From NCBI RefSeq assembly GCF_005938655.1, contig NZ_VCQT01000029.1:1-64000 (forward strand): a stretch of 64,000 nucleotides of DNA, written 5' to 3'. A model generated the notes under the pieces. That model made no database searches. It saw only the letters and a list, made by a program, of their open reading frames with translations, and was not told the origin of the DNA. This stretch comes from Alloalcanivorax gelatiniphagus (GTDB lineage Bacteria > Pseudomonadota > Gammaproteobacteria > Pseudomonadales > Alcanivoracaceae). The translations under genes and the position numbers were made by a program. Below, in pieces: positions 10,117 through 18,777 of the stretch; within the stretch, counting starts at the first letter, position 1; the number at the start of each line of letters is the position of its first letter.

Positions 10117-12207
10117 ATGCATCGTCGCCTGCTCGCCTGGCTGGGCGGGGCCGCTCTTGCCCTGCCCGGCACCGCGCTCCCTGCCACCGCCCCTGACACC
10201 GGCCTGGCCACCGCCCCGGCCCACGAACTGGAGGCGGTGACCGTCACCGGCACCCGGCTGGAGCGGGACCTGGCCGATCTGCCCGGCGCCGCCACGGTGG
10301 TGGACGCCGCCCGGGTGCAAACCGGGCAGCCCGGGCTGCAGCTCGACGAAAGCTTGAGCCGGGTGCCCGGCCTGTACCTTCAGAACCGCTATAACTTTGC
10401 CCAGGGCCTGCGGCTTTCCAGCCGCGGGTTCGGCGCCCGGGCGCCGTTCGGGGTGCGCGGTTTGCGGCTCAATGTGGATGGCTTCCCGGAGACCCTGCCG
10501 GACGGCCAGTCCCAGGTGGACGCCATCGACCTGGACGCCCTGGAATCAATCACGGTACTGCGCGGCCCGTCCTCGGTGCTGTACGGCAACGCCACCGGCG
10601 GCGTGGTGGATATGACCACCCGCAGCGGCCGGGATCTGCAATACGACCGGCGCTTCAGCGTCGCCGGCGGCGCCGACGGTTACCGCAAGGCGCGCCTGGA
10701 ACTGGGGGGCGCCGACCGCGACGGCCACCATTACCTGAGCCTCACCGGGGTGCGCCACGACGGCCAGCGCCAGCAAAGCGACCTGGAGAAATACCTGCTC
10801 AACGCCCGGGTCGGCCGGGCCCTGGCCCCGGAGCGGGATGTGGAGCTGTTCTTCACCGCCCTGGACACGCCGGTGGCCCAGGACCCGGGTGGCCTGACCC
10901 GCGCCCAGGTCGACGAGGACCGGGACCAGGCGGCGCGCTTTGCAAACCTGCTGGACGCCGGCCAGGAGGTCACCCAGCAACGGCTGGGCGTGCTCTACCG
11001 CGAGCGCGGCCTGGGCGGCGAACTGCGCCTGCGCGGCTTCGTCACCCGGCGGGACTTCCGCCAGCAACTGCCGTTCCCCGGCAGCAGCCTGATCGACTAC
11101 CAGCGGCTGTTCTACGGGCTGCGCCTGGAATACACCAACCAGGCACATCTGCTCGGCCTGGACCATCGTTTCCTGGTCGGCGTGGACGCGGACCGTCAGC
11201 GCGACGACCGGGGCCGGCGCAGCGTCAACGCCGCCGGCCAGGTCACCGGCGAAACCGCCAATGAGGACCAGACCGCCACCGCCAGCGGCCTGTTCGTGCA
11301 GACCGACACCGACCTTACCGACTCCCTGGTGCTGGCCCTGGGCGCCCGCGCCGACCGGGTGCGCCTGGACATTGACGACCACCGGCTGGTGGACGGCGAC
11401 CAGAGCGGCCAGCAGACCTTCAACCAGGGCAGCTACAGCGCCGGCCTCACCTGGCACCTGAATCCCCGCCACAGCGTCTACGCCACCGTGAGCAACGCCT
11501 TCGAGACCCCCACCTTCACCGAACTGGCCAACCCCTCCGGCGCCGGCGGCTTCAACCCGGACCTGGACCCGCAGAAAGCGGTGAACCGGGAAATCGGCGG
11601 GCGCGGCCAGATCGGTGAGCGGCTGTTCTACGACCTGGCCCTGTTCAGCGTGCGGGTGCGCGACGAGATCACCCCCTACCAACTGGACGGGCGCACCTTC
11701 TATGACAACGCCGCCCGCACCCGCCGCGACGGCCTGGAGCTGCTGCTTGAGCACCAGACCACGGAACGGCTCACCCTGACCCTGGCGTACACCTACTCGG
11801 ACTTTGAATTCGAGGACTTCTTTGATGATCAGCAGAACCGGGACGTGAGCGGCAACCGGCTGCCCGGCCTGCCCCGCCATCACCTGTTCGCGGAAGCGGC
11901 CTGGCGCTGGTCCAACGGCGCCTTCCTGGTGGTCGACGGCGACTACAGCGGCTCCGTCTACGCGGAAAACACCAACCGGACCAAAGTGGATGACTACCTG
12001 GTGGCCGGCCTGCGCGGCGGCCGGGAATGGCGCCTGGGCAGACGATCCCTGACGCTCTATAGCGGGGTGAAAAACCTGTTCGACGAGGACTACATCGCCA
12101 ACCTGCGCATCAACGCCAACAGCGACCGCCCCAACCCGGCGGACCGGGGATATTACGAACCGGCGCCCGGGAGGCAGTGGTACGCCGGGGCGTCCTATGC
12201 GTGGTAG
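10117..12207 (+). CDS. TonB-dependent outer membrane receptor
   Basis: The 696-residue receptor has a signal peptide (MHRRLLAWLGGAALALPG). A TonB box-like LEAVTVTG stands near residue 45, followed by a plug domain with VRGLRLNVDGFPE and LRGPSSVLYGNATGGVVDM. A 22-strand-type barrel ends in Trp. No N-terminal signalling (STN) domain is present, unlike the receptor at 57.6 kb. It probably imports a ferric chelate or another scarce nutrient; no neighbour fixes the ligand. The ATG at 10117 has GAGGA 7 bases upstream; the frame is open further from a GTG at 10078. The stop codon TAG directly abuts the heptamer repeat that follows. Confidence 0.9.
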   Translation: MHRRLLAWLGGAALALPGTALPATAPDTGLATAPAHELEAVTVTGTRLERDLADLPGAATVVDAARVQTGQPGLQLDESLSRVPGLYLQNRYNFAQGLRLSSRGFGARAPFGVRGLRLNVDGFPETLPDGQSQVDAIDLDALESITVLRGPSSVLYGNATGGVVDMTTRSGRDLQYDRRFSVAGGADGYRKARLELGGADRDGHHYLSLTGVRHDGQRQQSDLEKYLLNARVGRALAPERDVELFFTALDTPVAQDPGGLTRAQVDEDRDQAARFANLLDAGQEVTQQRLGVLYRERGLGGELRLRGFVTRRDFRQQLPFPGSSLIDYQRLFYGLRLEYTNQAHLLGLDHRFLVGVDADRQRDDRGRRSVNAAGQVTGETANEDQTATASGLFVQTDTDLTDSLVLALGARADRVRLDIDDHRLVDGDQSGQQTFNQGSYSAGLTWHLNPRHSVYATVSNAFETPTFTELANPSGAGGFNPDLDPQKAVNREIGGRGQIGERLFYDLALFSVRVRDEITPYQLDGRTFYDNAARTRRDGLELLLEHQTTERLTLTLAYTYSDFEFEDFFDDQQNRDVSGNRLPGLPRHHLFAEAAWRWSNGAFLVVDGDYSGSVYAENTNRTKVDDYLVAGLRGGREWRLGRRSLTLYSGVKNLFDEDYIANLRINANSDRPNPADRGYYEPAPGRQWYAGASYAW

Positions 12208-12250
12208 CTGCAAGCTGCAAGCTGCAAGCTGCAAGCTGCAAGCTGCAAGC
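12206..12250. repeat. Tandem heptamer repeat (AGCTGCA), about 6.4 copies
   Basis: Perfect 7-bp tandem repeat beginning within the stop codon region of the TonB receptor gene. It is the left arm of a larger element: related heptamers in the opposite sense (GCTTGTAGCTTG type) appear at about 12369-12400, with a strong hairpin between. Confidence 0.95.
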
Positions 12251-12324
12251 CGGGACAGGGTGGCGGTTGGGTTGTGCCGGTCAACGGGCGGTTGACAGTT
12301 GAAAGTTAAAAGTTGAAAGGTCGC

Positions 12325-12347
12325 GGCCGCGGGGTTTCCCCGCGGCC
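12325..12347. terminator. Strong GC hairpin between convergent genes
   Basis: Perfect 10-bp arms GGCCGCGGGG and CCCCGCGGCC with a TTT loop lie between the TonB receptor and the oppositely oriented host-attachment gene. A T run is not adjacent, so it is a weak terminator candidate. A GTTGAAA-type repeat lies just upstream (12295-12320). Confidence 0.4.
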
Positions 12348-12401
12348 TTCGGCCGGGTGGGGTTGGTTGCGGCTTGTAGCTTGGGGCTTGTAGCTTGCTG
12401 C

Positions 12402-12830
12402 TCAGACTATTCCCGCCGCCTTCTTGATGTCCTTGACGTTCTGCTTGGTCAGATCCTTGTCCACTTCACGGATCACGGCGCGGCGGGTGGGGTCGTCGAG
12501 TTTGTCGCGCAGGGCGCCCAGGAAGCGGGGTTCGGCGATCACGATAAAGTCGTCCACGCCACCCTGGTCGTGGGCCGCTTTCATGTATTCCGCCAGTTCC
12601 TTGGCGAAGAAGGCGGCGTGCTTGTCGGAGGTGGCCTGTTGGTTGCCGGTGGCGCGGGGGTTGCCGTGCATGGCGCCGCTGCCTTCCTTACCGCCCTCGC
12701 CGGTACGCAGGTCGCCGGCGTGGGCCTGGCTTTCCGGGTGATCCAGCTGTTCAACCTCGCGCACGCGGCCCACCTGGTGGGCGAACACACGGGCGTGGGC
12801 GGCGTTACTGGCGATGATGTAGGTGGTCAT
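12402..12830 (-). CDS. Host attachment protein family (eRF1-like fold), function unknown
   Basis: The 142-residue protein starts TTYIIASNAAHARVFAH and ends in the typical DFIVIAEPRFLGALRDKL, EVDKDLTKQNVKDIKK segment of the 'host attachment protein' family. That family is named from plant-associated bacteria and is related to bacterial release-factor-like proteins. The middle (residues 35-75) is Gly/Ala/His-rich and probably disordered. The ATG at 12830 has AAGGAGC upstream; a longer frame to 12878 is unlikely. No enzymatic role is established for the family. It is a monocistronic gene convergent with the TonB receptor. Confidence 0.8.
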   Translation of the reverse strand: MTTYIIASNAAHARVFAHQVGRVREVEQLDHPESQAHAGDLRTGEGGKEGSGAMHGNPRATGNQQATSDKHAAFFAKELAEYMKAAHDQGGVDDFIVIAEPRFLGALRDKLDDPTRRAVIREVDKDLTKQNVKDIKKAAGIV

Positions 12831-12930
12831 AGTGGCTCCTTTCCATTGGCTGTGTCCTGTTACCCAGCCTTGAGCCAAACGCGCCTCGCTTCAACCCATC
12901 AACGCGCGGAACCGGTAAAAAGCCTTTAAA

Positions 12931-13419
12931 TCAGCGGGTATCCAGCGGCTGACCGCGAACATCCTCCGAGCCGCTGCGCAGCCGGAAGGTGCCTTCGCCA
13001 ATGATCAGAAGCCGTTCCTCGGCGTCGTACACATCCACGGTGGAGTTGAAAATGCGGCTGCCGCCGGCCCGTCGGGTGCCGATGGCGCGGATATAGCCCT
13101 TGCCGCTCTGGCCGGTGAAGGTGGTGGTCATGGACAGGGTGATGGCCTTGCGGATGCGGTCCGGGTAAGGGCACCAGGTGCCGGCACAGGCGCCGGCCAC
13201 GTCCAGCAGGGTGGCCAGCACGCCACCGTGGATCAGCCCCGCCAGATTGAGGTGCCGGTCGGTGACTTCCAGGCCGAGCACCGCCCGGCCTTCCTCCCAT
13301 TCCAGAAACTCAAAGCCCAACAGGGCCGGGAAGCCGTGGCTGAACTTGCGGGTGGCCGCCTCCATGGTCAGCGTTAACCCCCGGTCGCTATCGGGGCTCA
13401 TCGGGTCTTGCTCATGCAT
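12931..13419 (-). CDS. PaaI-type hotdog thioesterase
   Basis: This 162-residue hotdog-fold protein has HLNLAGLIHGGVLATLLDVAGACAG, the helix-proximal HGG motif of PaaI/YdiI thioesterases. A C-terminal strand region follows (GKGYIRAIGTRRAGGSRIFNSTVDVYD, residues about 105-131). It would hydrolyse an acyl- or aryl-CoA, probably as a CoA-recycling valve for the nearby acyl-CoA pathways. It lies directly after the IclR regulator gene on the same strand (17-base gap), so the two may be co-transcribed. An internal ATG six codons later is an alternative start. Confidence 0.82.
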   Translation of the reverse strand: MHEQDPMSPDSDRGLTLTMEAATRKFSHGFPALLGFEFLEWEEGRAVLGLEVTDRHLNLAGLIHGGVLATLLDVAGACAGTWCPYPDRIRKAITLSMTTTFTGQSGKGYIRAIGTRRAGGSRIFNSTVDVYDAEERLLIIGEGTFRLRSGSEDVRGQPLDTR

Positions 13420-13436
13420 TGGGTCTCTTTATGGAT

Positions 13437-14243
13437 TCAGACTTCCCGGCCCTGCACCATCTGGCGAACCTGATCCACCACTTCCTTCAGGCGCGGGCCG
13501 AGATTCTCGATCAGTATCCGGCGGCTCAACCGGAGGGACGAGCCACCACAATTAAACGGCACCACCTGGCCACCGTTATCCAGGATCAGCGGCACGCCCA
13601 CGGCGCTCACGTCCCGGTTCCATTCTCCGTCGGAGGTGACGAAGCCGTATTGCTGGTATTCCTTGATCGCCCGTTGCAGGCCCCGTTGCACCTCCGGCCA
13701 GGCGTCCGGGTTCTGGGCGCGGATCGCCTCGTAGTAAGGCTCCCGCTCGTTCTCCGGCAGTGCCGCCAGCAGCGCGCGCCCCACCGCCGAGGTACCGGTG
13801 GCCACCCGCGAACCCACGGACAGACGCAATACCAGCGGACCGGAGCCCTGGCACACCTGAATGTAGGTCATGGAGGCGCCGTCCGGCGCGCCGATGGACA
13901 CCATGCAATCGGTGGCATCGGCCAGTTCCTGCATGAACGGGCGGGCGATATCACGCACGCCTTCGCTGGCCAGGTAGCGGTAACCCAGGTCCAACACCCC
14001 CGGGCCCAGGCGATACTTCTCCAGATTCTCCGCGTAGCGCAGATAGCCCAGCTGGGTCAGGGTGGCGGTCATCCGCGACACCGTGGGGCGCGGAATATTG
14101 GTGCGTTTGGCCAGTTCGGCGTTACCCAGATACTCATCGGAGGGACCAAAACAGCGCAGAATATCCAGACCGCGGGCCAGGGCGGTGACAAAATTACGGT
14201 CTTTCTCCGCGGATCCGTCTTTGCCAAGAGCGGCTCGTCGCAT
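13437..14243 (-). CDS. IclR-family transcriptional regulator
   Basis: The 268-residue protein has an N-terminal winged HTH (FVTALARGLDILRCF, then NAELAKRTNIPRPTVSRMTATLTQLG). The C-terminal IclR effector domain includes GRALLAALPENERE and GVPLILDNGGQVVPFNCGG. The layout is close to the PcaR/PobR/CatR group that controls aromatic and acid catabolism. GGAAG precedes the ATG. A 21-bp palindrome at 15301-15321 resembles IclR operators (TGGAA-type half sites) and lies between the SDR and aldehyde dehydrogenase genes, the likely target. Activator or repressor cannot be decided from the sequence. Confidence 0.9.
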   Translation of the reverse strand: MRRAALGKDGSAEKDRNFVTALARGLDILRCFGPSDEYLGNAELAKRTNIPRPTVSRMTATLTQLGYLRYAENLEKYRLGPGVLDLGYRYLASEGVRDIARPFMQELADATDCMVSIGAPDGASMTYIQVCQGSGPLVLRLSVGSRVATGTSAVGRALLAALPENEREPYYEAIRAQNPDAWPEVQRGLQRAIKEYQQYGFVTSDGEWNRDVSAVGVPLILDNGGQVVPFNCGGSSLRLSRRILIENLGPRLKEVVDQVRQMVQGREV

Positions 14244-14406
14244 GGTGTTGCTTCCTTAATCAGGCTTCGGGATCGGGGTCGGGGCCCCGTTTGCTTATCA
14301 GTGTTTTTTCTTATTCGTGCTATTTATGGTTGTGTATAAAGCGGGCAAATATATCAAAAAGGCGTTTCACCGAGGAGCCCGAAAGCCCCGGCGGTGCGCC
14401 GCCCGG

Positions 14407-15195
14407 TCAGTGTTTCATGCCGGGCAGGTTCAGTGAGGCGGTGTTGCCGCCGTCCACCGCCAGCGCCTGGCCGGTGACATAGCTGGCGTCATCGCTGGCC
14501 AGGAACGCCATGGCGGCGGCGATCTCATGGGGGCGGCCATAGCGGCGCAGCTCGCAGCGGCTGCCCAGCTTTTCTTCCTTGTTGCGCTCCCGGGCGAAGT
14601 CGAACACCGGCTTGGTCATGCCGGTTTCAATCAGCCCCGGGCAGATGGCGTTAACGCGCACGTTGTACTGGCCCAGATCGCAAGCAGCGGTCTTGGTCAG
14701 GTTGATCACCGCCGCCTTGGAGGCACTGTAGGCGTTGCCGCCGGCGCCGGAGCGGATACCGGCCACCGAGGCGGTATTGACGATGGCGCCGCCGCCCTGC
14801 TCGCGCATATGCCGGCCCACCGCCCGGGTGAAGAACACCGGCCCCAGCAGATTCACGTTGAGGATATTGCGCCAGGTGTCGGTGTTGGTCTCGGTGATGC
14901 CGGTATAATCGCCGCCGGCGATACCGGCGTTGTTGCACAGGGCATGAATACGGCCCCGGGCCTCGATCACCTCGGCCACCAGGGCGTCCACCGCCTGCTC
15001 ATCGGACACGTCCACGGTGCGCAGCATGGCCTCGCTGCCCGCCGGCAGGGCCTCGCGGGTTTCCGCCAGCCCGGCCTCGTTACGGTCCACCAGCACCAGG
15101 AAGGCGCCCTCTTCCGCGAACCGGCACGCGGCCGCCCGGCCAATACCGCTCGCCGCGCCGGTGATCAACACGGTACGCTCCTGGAATCGCTGCAT
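14407..15195 (-). CDS. Short-chain dehydrogenase/reductase (SDR)
   Basis: The 262-residue classical SDR has cofactor motif TGAASGIG at residue 11, an NNAG motif (LCNNAGIAGG) and catalytic Ser plus YSASK (GNAYSASKAAV). The acidic residue after strand 2 (LVDRN) favours NAD+. It would oxidise a secondary hydroxyl or reduce a ketone. GGAGAGC precedes the ATG. It is divergent from the aldehyde dehydrogenase at 15516, with a palindromic operator candidate between them. The substrate is not identifiable. Confidence 0.88.
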   Translation of the reverse strand: MQRFQERTVLITGAASGIGRAAACRFAEEGAFLVLVDRNEAGLAETREALPAGSEAMLRTVDVSDEQAVDALVAEVIEARGRIHALCNNAGIAGGDYTGITETNTDTWRNILNVNLLGPVFFTRAVGRHMREQGGGAIVNTASVAGIRSGAGGNAYSASKAAVINLTKTAACDLGQYNVRVNAICPGLIETGMTKPVFDFARERNKEEKLGSRCELRRYGRPHEIAAAMAFLASDDASYVTGQALAVDGGNTASLNLPGMKH

Positions 15196-15300
15196 GGTGC
15201 TCTCCTCGAATCACTATTGTCATTTTTAACGGCGTAATGCCTTTCCCAGGCAAGATGCCTTTTTCAAGGAAGATGACATGGGCGCGGGGGGCGGTCAAGA

Positions 15301-15321
15301 TTTTGGAATGCCATTCCAAAA
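15301..15321. promoter_or_regulatory. 21-bp perfect palindrome, candidate IclR-type operator
   Basis: Arms TTTTGGAATG and CATTCCAAAA surround one central C. The core TGGAAT...ATTCCA resembles the E. coli IclR box (TGGAAATNATTTCCA). It lies 106 bp before the SDR start and 195 bp before the aldehyde dehydrogenase start, about 1 kb from the IclR-family gene. Confidence 0.6.
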
Positions 15322-15366
15322 ATGAGCTAGGCAGAATCGTCAGGATGTGGCACGTTGGACGGTCTT

Positions 15367-15497
15367 TAAAGAAGTTGAAAGTTTAAAGTTAAAACGCGAA
15401 CCAGGGCCCGGTTGAACGGAACCGTCCCGCCCGCGTTCAAAGGAAAGCGTCCGACGAAAGCGCCCTTTCAACGTTTAACTTTCATCTTTCAACTCGT
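15367..15497. repeat. Inverted pair of GTTGAAA-type 7-bp-period repeats
   Basis: The left arm reads GTTGAAAGTTTAAAGTTAAA. The right arm carries the complementary CTTTCAACGTTTAACTTTC and TTTCAACTC. About 75 bases separate the arms. The right arm runs to within about 20 bases of the aldehyde dehydrogenase ATG, so it would lie in its leader RNA. Confidence 0.75.
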
Positions 15498-15515
15498 TTC
15501 CCAGGGAGAGCATTC

Positions 15516-16943
15516 ATGAGTCATCTGGCACAGTTCTATATCAATGGCGGTTGGGTCGCGCCCAGCGCCGACGCCAAACCCTTCGAAGTGATCAACCCGG
15601 CCACCGAGGCCAGCGAAGGCACCGTTTATCTGGCCGGCCGTGGCGACGTGGACGCCGCCATCCAGGCCGCCCGCGATGCCTTCGAGGGCTTTGCCGCCCT
15701 GCCGCTGGAAGAGCGGCTGGGCATGCTGGAACGGCTGCTGGCCGCCTACCAGGCCCGCCTGGACGACATGGCCGACGCCATCAGCCGGGAAATGGGCGCG
15801 CCGCGCCACAGCCTGGCCGCCAAGGTGCAGGCGCCCATGGGCCTGGGCCACATCAAATCGACCCTGGAAGCCGCCCGCGACTTCCAGTTCGAGGAAACCC
15901 TGGGCCGCGCCACCGTGCGCCGCGAGCCCGCCGGCGTGGCCGCGCTGATCACGCCCTGGAACTGGCCCATGAACCAGGTGCTGTGCAAGGTGGCCCCGGC
16001 CATCGCCGCCGGCTGCACCATGGTGCTCAAGCCCAGTGAGTTCGCGCCGCTGTCCGCCATGGTACTGGCCGAGATTATCGATGAAGCCGGCCTGCCCGCC
16101 GGGGTCTTCAATATGATCTACGGCGACGGCGCCGAGGTGGGCCCGATGCTGTCCTCCGACCCGCGCGTGGACATGGTGTCGCTGACCGGCTCCACCCGCG
16201 CCGGCGCATCCGTAAGCAAGGAAGCCGCCGACACCTTCAAGCGCGTCTCCCTGGAACTGGGCGGCAAATCCGCCAATATCATTCTCGCCGACGCGGACTT
16301 CCAGAAAGCGGTGGGCCACGGTGTGCAATCCATGATGGGCAACACCGGGCAAAGCTGTAACGCCCCCTCGCGGATGCTGGTGCCGGCGGACAAGCTGGCC
16401 GAGGCGGAAGCCATCGCCGCCCAGGTGTGCGAGAAACTGGCGGTGGGTGATCCCCGGGACGAGAGCACCCGGATCGGGCCAATCGCCAACGAGCGCCAGT
16501 TCAAGCGTGTGCAATCGCTGATCGAGAAAGGCATCGAGGAAGGCGCCAAGCTGGTGAGCGGCGGCCCGGGCAAACCGGAAGGCCTGGACAAGGGCTTTTA
16601 TGCCCGGCCCACGGTGTTCAGCGAGGTCAACAACCAGATGCTGATCGCCCGCGAGGAAATCTTCGGCCCGGTGCTGGTGATGATCCCCTACCAGGACCTG
16701 GACGAGGCGGTGGCCATCGCCAACGACTCCGACTACGGCCTGTCCGGTTATGTCTACGGCGCCACCGTGGAGGACGCCGCCAAGGTGGCCGCCCGGCTGC
16801 GTACCGGCATGGTGCATCTGAACGGGGCCCAGCTGGACCTGCCGGCACCGTTCGGCGGCTATAAGCACTCCGGCGTGGGTCGGGAATGGGGCGTGTACGG
16901 CCTGGAGGAATTCCTGGAAGTGAAATCCGTTTTCCATCCCTGA
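15516..16943 (+). CDS. Aldehyde dehydrogenase
   Basis: The 475-residue aldehyde dehydrogenase has TPWNWPMNQ, LELGGKSANI (catalytic-base Glu), NTGQSCNAPSRMLVP (catalytic Cys) and C-terminal PFGGYKHSGVGREWG. It is of the type often found in catabolic clusters beside SDR and crotonase genes. CAGGGAGAG precedes the ATG. Only 13 bases separate it from the dienoyl-CoA isomerase gene, so the two are co-transcribed. It oxidises an aldehyde to an acid with NAD(P)+; the physiological aldehyde is unknown. Confidence 0.92.
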   Translation: MSHLAQFYINGGWVAPSADAKPFEVINPATEASEGTVYLAGRGDVDAAIQAARDAFEGFAALPLEERLGMLERLLAAYQARLDDMADAISREMGAPRHSLAAKVQAPMGLGHIKSTLEAARDFQFEETLGRATVRREPAGVAALITPWNWPMNQVLCKVAPAIAAGCTMVLKPSEFAPLSAMVLAEIIDEAGLPAGVFNMIYGDGAEVGPMLSSDPRVDMVSLTGSTRAGASVSKEAADTFKRVSLELGGKSANIILADADFQKAVGHGVQSMMGNTGQSCNAPSRMLVPADKLAEAEAIAAQVCEKLAVGDPRDESTRIGPIANERQFKRVQSLIEKGIEEGAKLVSGGPGKPEGLDKGFYARPTVFSEVNNQMLIAREEIFGPVLVMIPYQDLDEAVAIANDSDYGLSGYVYGATVEDAAKVAARLRTGMVHLNGAQLDLPAPFGGYKHSGVGREWGVYGLEEFLEVKSVFHP

Positions 16944-16956
16944 GCGGGAGGTCGCC

Positions 16957-17805
16957 ATGACCTATGAAACGCTGAGCGTGTCCGTGGACGACCGGGTGGC
17001 GCTGATCACCCTGGATCGTCCCGATCAGCTCAACGCCATGAACGCGGCATTCTGGAACGAGCTGCCGGCGGCGGTGCGAGCCCTGGACGCGGACGGTGGC
17101 GTACGCGCCATCGTCATCAACGCCAACGGCAAGCACTTCACCGCCGGCCTAGACCTGGGCATGTTCGGCGCCCCGCCGGACCCGGCGGACCGCACCGCCC
17201 GGGTGCAGAAAGCGGCGCGCTTCCGCCAGCACACCGCGCTGATGCAACAGAGCTTCAGCGCCCTGGAGGAATGCCGGGTGCCGGTGATCGCCGCCGTGCA
17301 CGGTGGCTGCATCGGCGGCGGCGTGGACCTGATCAGTGCCTGCGACCTGCGCTATGCCAGTGCCGACGCCTTTCTCACCATCTATGAAGTCAATGTGGGG
17401 CTGACCGCCGACGTGGGCACCTTTCCCCGGCTGTGCAAGCTGCTGCCGGAGGGCATCGTGCGCGAGCTGGCCTATACCGGCCGACGCATGGGCGCCGAGG
17501 AGGCGGAGTACCGGGGTCTGTTCAACGCGGTACTGGACGGCCGCGAAGCCACCCTCGGGAAAGCCATGGAGGTGGCCCGGGAGATCGCCGGCAAATCACC
17601 GCTGGCGGTGCACGGCTGCAAGCGCATGATCACCTACGCCCGGGATCACAACACCGCCGACGCCCTCGACTATGTGGTGACCTGGAACGCCGGCATGCTG
17701 CATGTGGAAGAAGTTCAGGCCGCCATCGAAGCGGGCAAGCAAGGTGGCGAAGGCGATTTCACGCCGCTGCCACCGCTGGCCGGTGAAGTGAAAGGCGGCG
17801 TCTGA
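16957..17805 (+). CDS. Delta(3,5)-delta(2,4)-dienoyl-CoA isomerase (ECH1-like crotonase)
   Basis: The 282-residue crotonase-fold protein has the GGGVDLISACDLRY segment, the EVNVGL segment and TADVGT. These match the mammalian ECH1 active site, giving D124, E144 and D152 as the Asp/Glu/Asp set of dienoyl-CoA isomerases rather than the two-Glu set of hydratases. ECH1 enzymes shift 3,5-dienoyl-CoA to 2,4-dienoyl-CoA during degradation of odd-position unsaturated fatty acids. GGGAGG precedes the ATG. It follows the aldehyde dehydrogenase in one transcription unit and converges with the SMP-30 gene. Confidence 0.85.
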   Translation: MTYETLSVSVDDRVALITLDRPDQLNAMNAAFWNELPAAVRALDADGGVRAIVINANGKHFTAGLDLGMFGAPPDPADRTARVQKAARFRQHTALMQQSFSALEECRVPVIAAVHGGCIGGGVDLISACDLRYASADAFLTIYEVNVGLTADVGTFPRLCKLLPEGIVRELAYTGRRMGAEEAEYRGLFNAVLDGREATLGKAMEVAREIAGKSPLAVHGCKRMITYARDHNTADALDYVVTWNAGMLHVEEVQAAIEAGKQGGEGDFTPLPPLAGEVKGGV

Positions 17806-17841
17806 CAGGGCATCGCGGCCACCGCCGCGATGCTCCCTATT

Positions 17842-18762
17842 TCAAACGTTGAGAAAGTTCAGCGGCAGCCCGGGGCGCTCCCAGGGCATGGATACCAGTT
17901 TGCCGGCGCTGGACAGCGTGATGTAGGCGGTGCGCAGATCCGCGCCACCGAAACAGATATTGGTGGTCACCAGATCGTCAGTGGGCACATGGCGGATACT
18001 GGCGCCGTCCGGCGAAAAGATGGTGATGCCCGAGTGGTAGATGGTGGCCACGCAGATGTTGCCGTCGGCGTCCACCGCCAGGGAATCGAAGTAGCAGAAC
18101 TCCGAGGGTTGCCCCACCAGGCGACCCGGCCGGCGCGGCCCCGGCGGTCGCGCCACCTCCCCTTCACCGATGATGTCCATGGCCCACAACCGGCCCGGCA
18201 GGGTGTCGGCCACGTAAACGGTTTTCTCGTCCGGTGACAGGCCCACGCCGTTGGCGGTGGGAATGGGGAACACCGCCTCGCGGATAAAGGAACCATCGAT
18301 ACGCGCGTAATACAGGCCGCCCCGGTCCTGGCTGCGCCCCCGTCCCTTGCCCAGGTCGGTAAACCAGAAACCGCCCTGCCTGTCGAACACGATGTCGTTG
18401 GGGCCCTTCAGTGGTTCGCCGTTCACTTCCGTGTACAGCACCTCCACCTTGCCGGTCTCCAGGTCGATACGCTCGATGCGCCCGCCGGAATAATCCTCCG
18501 GCATGTCCCCGGGCAACAGCAGCCCGTCCTTCTCGTGAAACTGCATGCCACCGTTGTTGCACACATAACAGGCCCCATCCGGGCCGATGGCCGCGCCATT
18601 GGGCCCGCCGCCGGGCTCGGCGATGGTCTCCTTGCGACCATCCGGATGCACGCGGGTCAAACGCCCGGCGGCGATCTCCACCACGATGACCGTACCGTCC
18701 GGCATGGCGATGGGCCCCTCGGGGAAAAGGAGCCCGTCGGTGATGACTGTGTAGTTGGACAT
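17842..18762 (-). CDS. SMP-30/gluconolactonase/LRE-family lactonase
   Basis: The 306-residue six-bladed propeller has the metal-site residues of the SMP-30 family: Glu in LLFPEGP, Asn in GPNDIVFD, and Asn/Asp in ANGVGLSPDEKTVYVADT. Family members hydrolyse sugar or other lactones using one divalent cation. The true start is the ATG at 18762 with AAGGAG upstream. The frame stays open to 18891 only because it runs through the heptamer repeat, giving a spurious LQLAACS-repeat N-terminus. It is the last gene of a minus-strand run with an ACAD11-type dehydrogenase and kinase, which suggests a lactone substrate that opens to a 4-hydroxy acid. That substrate is inference. Confidence 0.85.
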   Translation of the reverse strand: MSNYTVITDGLLFPEGPIAMPDGTVIVVEIAAGRLTRVHPDGRKETIAEPGGGPNGAAIGPDGACYVCNNGGMQFHEKDGLLLPGDMPEDYSGGRIERIDLETGKVEVLYTEVNGEPLKGPNDIVFDRQGGFWFTDLGKGRGRSQDRGGLYYARIDGSFIREAVFPIPTANGVGLSPDEKTVYVADTLPGRLWAMDIIGEGEVARPPGPRRPGRLVGQPSEFCYFDSLAVDADGNICVATIYHSGITIFSPDGASIRHVPTDDLVTTNICFGGADLRTAYITLSSAGKLVSMPWERPGLPLNFLNV

Positions 18763-18777
18763 TTTGTTCTCCTTATA

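Larger units (their letters stand above)
15196..15515. other. Divergent regulatory region with operator and 7-bp-period repeat
   Basis: This 320-bp spacer holds the start regions of the SDR (minus) and aldehyde dehydrogenase (plus) genes, the palindrome at 15301-15321 and an inverted pair of GTTGAAA/GTTTAAA-type repeats (about 15367-15394 and 15466-15497). No reading frame with a credible ribosome site was found. Confidence 0.7.
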
